From contig VBKY01000196.1 in NCBI GenBank assembly GCA_005879255.1, forward strand, positions 1 through 11,013: a stretch of DNA of 11,013 bases, in the 5' to 3' direction. The first letter of the stretch is position 1, and every line of letters starts with the position of its first letter. The position numbers were made by a program, and so were the translations under genes. The notes under the pieces are model-generated. The model was not told the DNA's origin and ran no database searches. It worked only from the letters and a program-made list of their open reading frames with translations. Positions 6,590 through 11,013 of this stretch are shown here, piece by piece. The stretch is from Deltaproteobacteria bacterium. GTDB lineage: Bacteria > Desulfobacterota_B > Binatia > UBA9968.

Positions 6590-7723
6590 ATGATTAAGGC
6601 GTGGGATGCGGACGGGCATGTATCGGAATCCGAAGTGACGTTCTCAGACAAATACTGGGATCCTAAGTTGAAGGATCGACGACCGAGCATTGTCGAGACC
6701 GGTCCGGATGGCCCGCTCTACTGGATGATCGACACCCGCTCTTTTCCCGTGCGAAGTGGGCCTAATCAGCAAGCCGGCTTTCCCCTCAGCAAGAACGGCG
6801 TCGCGGCAAAAGTCACGCCGGGAATCAGTCCTCATGATCCCGTCGAAAGCGCGGAAATGCGGTCGGTCAAAGCTCGCCTTGAACAATTGGACCGGGAGAA
6901 TACCGCGCTTCAAGTGATCTATCCCACGATGTTTCTCTCCTATCCGATCACCTATGATCGGGATTTGGCCGTGGCGATGATGTGCGCCTACAATAGCTGG
7001 GTCGCCAACCTCACCAGCCAATGTCCCGAGCGCCTGAAGTGGGTCACTGTTATCGACCCCGTCAATCCGCAGGCATCGGTTCGGGAAATCGAGCGAGGCA
7101 AGGAGTTGGGAGCCGTAGCCGTGATGCTTCTCGGCGTCACCGGAGATGTGCGAATCGACGACCCGCCCATGGAGCCGATTTGGGCCGCGGCAAACGACAC
7201 CGGGCTTCCCGTAGCGGTGCATACCGGACACAGCTTTCGCGCCCTCGGCCAGGTTAACGACACGCACCATGATAAGACGGCAATATCTTTTTGGCTGACC
7301 GTGCAGTTCGCTTTCCATCGCGTGATCTCGAAAGGGATCGCCGACCGCTACCCGAACTTGCGGATTGCGTTTCTCGAAGCCGGCTGCTCGTGGGTGCCCG
7401 CGTTGGTGGAGCGGATCGAAGAATACAGCGGCTTTCCCGGGGCGCGGGCGGGAGTTGATTTTCACAGGGGTTACAAGGGCAAGCATCTGCCCAAAGAATA
7501 CATCGAGCGCGGACAGATTTACTTCGGCTTCGAGGTCGATGAAAAACTTCTGCCGTTCGCCATCGAAGAGTTCGGCGACCAGTGCTGGGTTTATGGCTCG
7601 GATATCCCTCACGGAGACCGCCTCTACAACGCGGTCGATGTCTTCCTCAAGCGAAACGATATCAGCGAGGAGAGCAAGCGAAAGCTGCTGGTTGATAATA
7701 CAGTGCGCTTTTACGGGCTCTAG
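6590..7723 (+). CDS. Amidohydrolase-2 family metal-dependent hydrolase/decarboxylase
   Basis: Cytoplasmic TIM-barrel enzyme of the PF04909 (ACMSD/LigW-like) family, whose members decarboxylate or hydrolyse aromatic and dicarboxylic acids using a bound divalent metal. 377 residues from ATG 6590, with a strong GGAGG (6580-6584) 5 nt before it; a TTG at 6578 overlaps that site and is rejected. Visible motifs: DADGH at 6-10, with an Asp-x-Asp-Gly-His variant in place of the usual first HxH; VAVHTGHS with H211 and H214; LEAG with E263 where many relatives have a second metal His region; and GSDIPHGD with D338, the conserved barrel-end Asp. Length fits the subfamily. Substrate is unknown, though the nearby acid transporters make a carboxylic acid plausible. 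Its 3' end is duplicated, with decay, at 9892-10107. The downstream frame stays open 44 codons past the TAG. No promoter was recognised. Confidence 0.87.
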   Translation: MIKAWDADGHVSESEVTFSDKYWDPKLKDRRPSIVETGPDGPLYWMIDTRSFPVRSGPNQQAGFPLSKNGVAAKVTPGISPHDPVESAEMRSVKARLEQLDRENTALQVIYPTMFLSYPITYDRDLAVAMMCAYNSWVANLTSQCPERLKWVTVIDPVNPQASVREIERGKELGAVAVMLLGVTGDVRIDDPPMEPIWAAANDTGLPVAVHTGHSFRALGQVNDTHHDKTAISFWLTVQFAFHRVISKGIADRYPNLRIAFLEAGCSWVPALVERIEEYSGFPGARAGVDFHRGYKGKHLPKEYIERGQIYFGFEVDEKLLPFAIEEFGDQCWVYGSDIPHGDRLYNAVDVFLKRNDISEESKRKLLVDNTVRFYGL

Positions 7724-7858
7724 TGCGAATTGGGTACAAAGATTTCAATCAAGCAGAATCGGCTCTGCTATTTCCAGTGGAAACGCTGTCGGAAGATATC
7801 GTCTGACCGACTGCCGGTCCGTCACCACTTCGAAATAGTTAAGTTTCTGAAAGTCTGA
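7724..7858 (+). other. Open stretch in frame after the amidohydrolase stop, ending in a gtctgac motif
   Basis: After the TAG at 7721-7723 the same frame remains open for 44 codons and stops at 7856-7858. The encoded residues are rich in Arg and Lys (KRCRKISSDRLPVRHHF, then EIVKFLKV). The stop lies inside aaagtctgacgc, like the caagtctgacac at the end of the RAYT relic at 10358. It has no start codon or ribosome site of its own. It may be the decayed tail of another gene or element; I do not recognise the family. Confidence 0.25.
7747..7762 (+). repeat. Imperfect 16-bp direct repeat, left copy
   Basis: aatcaagcagaatcgg, matching aattaagcagaatggg at 8198-8213 in 14 of 16 positions. The two copies flank the binding-protein relic at 7929-8155. 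Confidence 0.35.
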
Positions 7859-7928
7859 CGCCTTCGCACAATCCGGCGCTCATGCGGATCCGTTGTTTAC
7901 CCGATATGGTTCTGCGCGCGCCTCGACA

Positions 7929-8060
7929 CTAATGAAGTTTCTTTAGAATGCTCAGGTCCTCAAGATCTTGCGGCGTAAACGCTTTGGTAACTTGGAGAGT
8001 CTCACGATAGATCTCAATTTCGTTTTCCACGGCTTTCCGAGGCTTTGTGTCATCTCGACT
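7929..8060 (-). pseudogene. Possible C-terminal remnant of a binding-protein gene, fused to leader copy 3
   Basis: On the minus strand one frame from about 8058 to the TAG at 7929-7931 reads RDDTKPRKAVENEIEIYRET, then LQVTKAFTPQDLEDLSILKKLH. It has the helical, charged character of the end of an NMT1-like binding protein, where a xxxYxxxLxV...x-DLxDLS segment is common. Immediately upstream is leader copy 3 with an ATG at about 8052, but in another frame. The simplest reading is a binding-protein gene whose middle has been deleted. Family assignment of the tail is tentative. Confidence 0.35.
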
Positions 8061-8155
8061 AAGGAAGCCTCATCCGATTTGCTGATATTGAAAAAGCTGT
8101 TGACGATTCCTTACGGGCAGTGGAGAAGACGAATGGAGTGCGCGTGAGGGAGAAA
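8061..8155 (-). repeat. Binding-protein leader repeat, copy 3
   Basis: Third copy of the leader seen at 4197-4284 and 6206-6292. It keeps aagcctcat, ccgatttgctga, attgaaaaagc, gttgacgatt and gggcagtggagaagacgaat, with a deletion of about 10 nt in the middle. It continues right with gagtgcgcgtgagggagaaa, as copy 2 does. No intact coding sequence follows it. Confidence 0.7.
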
Positions 8156-8197
8156 TCTATGAAGCGCGTTGTGCCGGACGTTGGTTACAAGAATGTT

Positions 8198-8213
8198 AAT
8201 TAAGCAGAATGGG
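8198..8213 (+). repeat. Imperfect 16-bp direct repeat, right copy
   Basis: aattaagcagaatggg, partner of the copy at 7747-7762. The rest of 8156-8386 shows no gene. It holds the short tandem repeat and hairpin listed separately and a purine-rich stretch (ggagggaaggtgggaagg) just after the MFS stop. Confidence 0.35.
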
Positions 8214-8243
8214 CCTCAGTTCAAAATGTTGCACGAACGTCGA

Positions 8244-8279
8244 TTCCAAAGGTTCGAAAGGTTCCACTAGTTCCAATCG
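8244..8279 (+). repeat. Four 9-bp tandem units
   Basis: ttccaaagg, ttcgaaagg, ttccactag and ttccaatcg follow one another without a gap. The first two differ at one base and the later units are more diverged. Non-coding. Confidence 0.5.
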
Positions 8280-8311
8280 CTAAACGCTATGACTGATGTG
8301 TAAGGGCCTAC

Positions 8312-8327
8312 CGGGGACAGCGTCCCG
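8312..8327 (-). terminator. GGGAC/GTCCC hairpin downstream of the MFS gene
   Basis: Stem gggac-agc-gtccc, 60 nt past the MFS stop on the minus strand. It could help terminate transcription, but there is no T run. A similar tip (ggac-ca-gtcc) occurs next to the transposase relic at 10363-10372, so it may be a REP-like element end instead. Confidence 0.35.
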
Positions 8328-8386
8328 TATCACATGTTCTTGTCTTCTGTCACGGTGGGAAACGTCTAGGAGGGAAGGTGGGAAGG

Positions 8387-9709
8387 TCAACCGCCCTTAT
8401 CGCCGATCTGCTGCCGCTCAATGCGATTGGCTAACTCGGCGGGCGAGGCCATGGCCAGGGACAGCGGCACCATGAGGGCGCTGATGACGATGAGTCCCCA
8501 GATGGCGGCGGAGTAGTTGCCGTGCAGGTCGAAGATCAAGCCCATGACCAAGGGGCCGATGACCCCTGCCGCAATCGGTCCCCCCTGCAGAAGGCCCAAG
8601 ATTCCGCCGATAGTCCGGGTGCCGAACATAATGCTGCCGACGGCGCCACGCATGGGAACAAGGCAGCCGAAGCTGACGCCGAACATCAGCGCGAAGGGAA
8701 ATGTGGCCGAGACCGTTTTGACGGGCACGACCTGGAGGTACAACAGAGCAAAGCCCATCATCGCGGCGACGACTGCCAGGACGAGGCGATAGTCCATCCT
8801 GTCCAGCAGATAGCCGCCGCCGATGCGCCCGATACCGCTGATGATGAAGACCATGGACATGACCACGGCCGCCCAGGTCGCGGTAAGTCCGATGTCTTGC
8901 TGGAAGTAGGGAATCATGTGGACTTGGACCGCGGAGTTTACGGCGAAGGTACCCGACAAGTAGCTCGTGAATAGCCAGAACTCCTTGGTGCGGAGCACGG
9001 CGCGGAGCGTCAGCCCGGCATCCGCTCGGCGGCGCGATGGGCCGGTAGGGCGTTCCGTGGAGGCGCCCTCCTCCAGCGGGTCGCCATCTGGCCGCAAACC
9101 GTAGGGCTCCGGCCGGTCGCGCACCAGCATGCTGAGCAGCGTGACACCGACCAAGACCAAGGCGCCGTAGCCGAACAGGACGACGCGCCAGCCGTACGCC
9201 TCTTCGATCTGCGTGTTCAGTATGACGAGGGGCGAGCCGAAGATGGGACCCGTTACCGCAAGCCCCGTGGCCAGGCCGCGGTTGCGACGAAACCACCGCG
9301 AGATGATCACGGGCCAGGTAACCGCGTGGCTGACGCCGGATGCTCCCAGGGAAATGACCACGAAGAAGAGAAAAAACGTGACGATGCCGGTGGTGAAGCC
9401 GAGGCCGATGAAGCCGACGCCTGAGATGACAGCGCTCCAGAAAATCAATTTACGCGCGCTGAAGCGGTCCAGCAGGAAGCCAACAGCGGGACTGACAATG
9501 CCAGACTCCAACTGGCGCAGCGACATGGCGGCTGAAATAACCCAGCGGTCCCAGCCGAAGGCGCGTTCTATTGGGATGATGAGAACGCCGAAGCCCTGGA
9601 AATAGGCGGCGGAGAAGATCGTGTTGGTGACGACACTCGCGGCGACCATATACCAGCCGAAAAAAATCCGACGCTTCCCTGATTTCTCAGTGGCATAGGT
9701 ATCGATCAT
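8387..9709 (-). CDS. MFS transporter (monocarboxylate/oxalate-formate antiporter-like)
   Basis: Inner-membrane secondary carrier of 440 residues with 12 predicted membrane segments in two six-helix halves. These are separated by a hydrophilic loop at about residues 200-235 (RDRPEPYGLRPDGD, then EEGASTERPTGPSRRR). The N-terminal RRIFFGWYMVAASVV and the early PAVGFLLDRFSARK loop match the MFS 2-3 loop signature (G-x-L-x-D-R-x-x-x-R/K). In the second half GGYLLDRMDYR is the repeat of that loop. The PEPYGLRPDGD loop occurs in MFS proteins of the OFA/monocarboxylate type, so a carboxylate substrate is likely but unproven. The ATG at 9709 has no good free ribosome site: the GAGAG lies in a hairpin and the codon overlaps the stop of a short leader ORF. 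It is the only gene on its strand here and faces the amidohydrolase, which might make its substrate or use it. Confidence 0.88.
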   Translation of the reverse strand: MIDTYATEKSGKRRIFFGWYMVAASVVTNTIFSAAYFQGFGVLIIPIERAFGWDRWVISAAMSLRQLESGIVSPAVGFLLDRFSARKLIFWSAVISGVGFIGLGFTTGIVTFFLFFVVISLGASGVSHAVTWPVIISRWFRRNRGLATGLAVTGPIFGSPLVILNTQIEEAYGWRVVLFGYGALVLVGVTLLSMLVRDRPEPYGLRPDGDPLEEGASTERPTGPSRRRADAGLTLRAVLRTKEFWLFTSYLSGTFAVNSAVQVHMIPYFQQDIGLTATWAAVVMSMVFIISGIGRIGGGYLLDRMDYRLVLAVVAAMMGFALLYLQVVPVKTVSATFPFALMFGVSFGCLVPMRGAVGSIMFGTRTIGGILGLLQGGPIAAGVIGPLVMGLIFDLHGNYSAAIWGLIVISALMVPLSLAMASPAELANRIERQQIGDKGG

Positions 9710-9756
9710 TCCGGGCTCTCAGCCCGGGTACGGCGGGTCATATCAATGGTAGTCAT
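9706..9756 (-). CDS. Putative 16-residue leader peptide overlapping the MFS start
   Basis: Minus-strand ORF too short for usual callers: MTTIDMTRRTRAESPE. It begins at ATG 9756-9754 with GGAG at 9765-9762, 5 nt upstream, a better ribosome site than that of the MFS gene. Its TGA (9708-9706) overlaps the MFS ATG (9709-9707) as ATGA, the classic arrangement for translational coupling. Its last codons form one strand of the hairpin at 9711-9727, so ribosomes on the leader would open it. Coding status is inferred from arrangement only. Confidence 0.4.
   Translation of the reverse strand: MTTIDMTRRTRAESPE
9711..9727 (-). promoter_or_regulatory. Start-site hairpin upstream of the MFS ATG
   Basis: A perfect GC-rich 7-bp stem (ccgggct / agcccgg) with a 3-nt loop ends one base before the MFS start codon. 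It covers the only purine-rich candidate ribosome site (GAGAG). As RNA it should block independent initiation at the MFS start. Confidence 0.5.
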
Positions 9757-9891
9757 CTCGGCTCCGTTGAACAGGGGACGAGCTTGCGGCACTGGGCGAG
9801 TCAGATCGCGCTCTGCCTAAGTACCGGAAATTTCCTTCCAGAAATTAGTTTTCCGATCTTAGCAAATACCACTGGGCATTTCGCCTGCGGC

Positions 9892-10107
9892 GCGCGGACA
9901 GATTTATTTCGGCTTCGAGGTCGATGAGAAACCTGCTGCCGTTCGCCATCGAAGAGTTCGGCGACCAGTGCTGGGTTTATAGCTGGGATATCCCTCACGG
10001 AGACCGCCTCTACGGCGCGGTCGATGTTTTCCTCAAGCGAGACGATATCGGCGAAGAGAGTAAGCAAAAGCTGCTCATCGATAACACAGCGCGCTTTTAC
10101 GGACTTA
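9892..10107 (+). pseudogene. Frameshifted duplicate of the amidohydrolase 3' end
   Basis: Matches the last 72 or so codons of the intact amidohydrolase (about 7508-7723). Shared residues include RGQIYFGFEVDE, LLPFAIEEFGDQCWVY, DIPHGDRLY and VDVFLKR. One extra base near 9930 shifts the frame between the first and second segments. The conserved GSD before IPHGD reads SWD here. Similarity starts abruptly at 9892 and stops at about 10107, two codons before the intact gene would stop. The sequence left of it (9757-9891) is unrelated, with nothing recognised apart from a ggaaatttcc palindrome at 9827-9836. Non-functional by truncation. Confidence 0.85.
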
Positions 10108-10130
10108 AGTTTGGAAACGTGATCGTCTAG

Positions 10131-10358
10131 GGTTTCGGAGAGCTCATCAAAAAGCTAGCCCCTATCGAGCCCCAGACGTTACGGCGCAAGGGGCGAATGG
10201 CAAGGATCGTGGAGGCGCGGGATCGATTTATACAGACAGCGGTGCTTGAAGAGGGGTACCTCGCGTCCGAAGTCGCCGGCTTTCTTGCCTGTCATCCATC
10301 CAACGTCAGTCGGGCGCTGCAGAAAGACGATGGAGTTAATAGACTTAGGCAAGTCTGA
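10131..10358 (+). pseudogene. C-terminal relic of a RAYT (Y1-family) transposase
   Basis: The frame following the TAG at 10128-10130 is open for 75 codons. It reads GFGELIKKLAPIEPQTLRRK, then ARDRFIQTAVLEEGYLASEV, then AGFLACHPSNVSRALQK, ending at TGA 10356-10358. The R-K-G-R...A-R-x-x-x-x-x-A-V-x-E-x-G-Y...V-A-x-F-L...x-S-x-V-S-R-A-L pattern is the DnaA-like helix-turn-helix tail found on longer RAYT transposases. The catalytic HUH/Tyr domain is absent, so it cannot act alone. It follows the amidohydrolase fragment directly, and its stop lies inside the shared end sequence aggcaagtctgacaca (10347-10362). Confidence 0.65.
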
Positions 10359-10383
10359 CACAGGACCAGTCCCTGTTCGTCAG
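10355..10383 (-). terminator. Hairpin at the end of the thioredoxin-like gene and of the transposase relic
   Basis: ctgac-acagg (10355-10364) pairs with cctgt-(tc)-gtcag (10372-10383) with a 2-nt bulge, enclosing a ggaccagtcc tip. It overlaps the stop codons of both the plus-strand relic (10356-10358) and the minus-strand gene (10380-10382). It could serve as a terminator for the latter or be the element's terminal hairpin. Confidence 0.4.
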
Positions 10384-10928
10384 TCGAGGATGTTTTTGTC
10401 GATATAACTGCACGCGGCGTTGTAATAGACTTTCCAAAATAGCAGGCTCGGCGTGCGAAACTCCTTGTAGTTCGCGTCGATATATTGTTCGTTCTCCAAG
10501 ACCATTTTTCCCGAATCATTATCGTAAAAAAGAATGCCCGGAGTCTTGTCCAGGCTATAGCTTTTCTCGTAATCGGCAGCGATCACTTTCGCCGGCTTGC
10601 CGTTTGCGCCGACCATCACGCGATAGGTGGAAATCTTGTCCTTATATTTGATCGAGATATAACGGACCAGGGTTGCCAGCCTTTGCGATTCCGGATCCAC
10701 GTTAGAATAAAACATGACCACGACCGGTATGGGGCTCTCGCGGATGGTCTTCCAGTAGCTCGCGCGGGGTAGTTCGCGTACGGGAGAATCGCGGAAAATT
10801 TCCTTCACAGGAAGTGCCGCCAAAGCTCTGACCTTGGACATGTCAATATTTTCGGCGGCATTCGTCAGCGCGGGAATCCCCAGGAAAGCAACCAATAGAA
10901 GCGCACCGGAGCCGGACAAATAAGGCAT
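10380..10928 (-). CDS. Secreted thioredoxin-fold-like protein lacking CXXC
   Basis: 182 residues from ATG 10928; a TTG directly before it is also possible. An AAAGGG lies about 10 nt upstream. The N-terminus is a signal peptide (LSGSGALLLVAFLGIPALTNA, residues 4-24, cleavage near AENI), so the protein acts in the periplasm or is secreted. The middle looks like a thioredoxin fold: a strand PIPVVVMFYS (66-75), a helix after it (PESQRLATLVRYI), a second strand (KISTYRVMVG), and KTPGILFYDND with T129-P130 at the cis-proline position. Where thioredoxins have CXXC this protein has S75-N76-V77-D78, and its only cysteine is C173. Disulfide chemistry is therefore unlikely; it could be a binding or chaperone-type relative. 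No partner gene is visible. Fold assignment is from pattern only. Confidence 0.65.
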   Translation of the reverse strand: MPYLSGSGALLLVAFLGIPALTNAAENIDMSKVRALAALPVKEIFRDSPVRELPRASYWKTIRESPIPVVVMFYSNVDPESQRLATLVRYISIKYKDKISTYRVMVGANGKPAKVIAADYEKSYSLDKTPGILFYDNDSGKMVLENEQYIDANYKEFRTPSLLFWKVYYNAACSYIDKNILD

Positions 10929-10966
10929 CAATGTTCAACCCTTTCCGTGATAATTTCGGACAGGAG

Positions 10967-10996
10967 ATTGTACGCCGCGGGTAAATTCGGCGTTAA
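10967..10996 (-). promoter_or_regulatory. Candidate promoter for the thioredoxin-like gene
   Basis: On the minus strand TTAACG (10996-10991), 18 nt, then TACAAT (10972-10967), about 40 nt before the start codon. The -10 box is good and the -35 box is weak. Confidence 0.3.
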
Positions 10997-11013
10997 CCAG
11001 TGCACGTGGCCGA

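Noticed and set aside
6644..7612. A 322-codon open frame on the minus strand inside the amidohydrolase.
   Set aside because: It is the antisense of a clearly recognised gene, has an Arg/His-rich unnatural composition and no family features; a shadow of codon bias.
8154..8205. A short plus-strand ORF (MKRVVPDVGYKNVN) after a gagggagaa stretch.
   Set aside because: The apparent ribosome site belongs to the repeated leader block and the ORF has no other support.
8418..9296. A 292-codon second minus-strand frame inside the MFS gene.
   Set aside because: It is an out-of-frame reading of the carrier gene, rich in Arg/Pro/His with no membrane segments.
1..11013. Search for CRISPR arrays, tRNA or rRNA genes, phage genes or toxin-antitoxin pairs.
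   Set aside because: No regularly spaced repeats, cloverleaf-like sequences or recognisable phage or toxin proteins were seen on either strand.

Overview
The window looks like chromosomal DNA of a free-living Gram-negative bacterium rich in solute-uptake and catabolic genes. Several features point that way: secreted periplasmic binding proteins of the TctC/Bug and NMT1/SsuA-like families, a metal-dependent amidohydrolase, an MFS carboxylate-type transporter, and relics of REP-associated tyrosine transposases (RAYT, Y1 family). This mix is common in uncultured soil lineages such as Binatota and other deltaproteobacteria-like groups. That assignment is inference from gene content; no rRNA or other marker gene is present.

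Layout. Positions 3-1715 (+) hold most of a fused two-domain ABC permease of the ferric-iron (FbpB) type, cut by the window start. A long hairpin at 1764-1816 separates it from two convergent genes on the minus strand: a TctC/Bug-type binding protein (1858-2934) and an NMT1/SsuA-like binding protein (3189-4196). Divergent from these is a small response regulator with a Cys-rich tail (4392-4916), followed by a tandem-GNAT acetyltransferase (5117-5974). Positions 5975-6589 are gene debris: a truncated copy of the NMT1-like gene head plus RAYT pieces. An intact amidohydrolase lies at 6590-7723. Positions 7724-8386 are again non-coding debris, with a third copy of the NMT1-like leader, here joined to a short C-terminal-like reading frame. 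The minus-strand MFS transporter (8387-9709) is preceded by a 16-codon leader ORF that overlaps its start codon. Positions 9892-10358 carry a frameshifted copy of the amidohydrolase 3' end, followed by the C-terminal region of a RAYT transposase. The window ends with a secreted thioredoxin-fold-like protein without a CXXC motif (10380-10928, minus).

How it fits together. The intact genes could serve import (two orphan binding proteins, an MFS carrier, an iron-type permease) and breakdown (amidohydrolase) of small organic acids or aromatics, but nothing here fixes a substrate. The most distinctive property is structural. Heads and tails of resident genes have been copied, truncated and left among transposase fragments that share a 16-nt end sequence. 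I did not find a convincing wholly new system. The best leads are the receiver protein with a putative zinc-binding tail, the leader-peptide/hairpin arrangement at the MFS start, and the thrice-repeated binding-protein leader.
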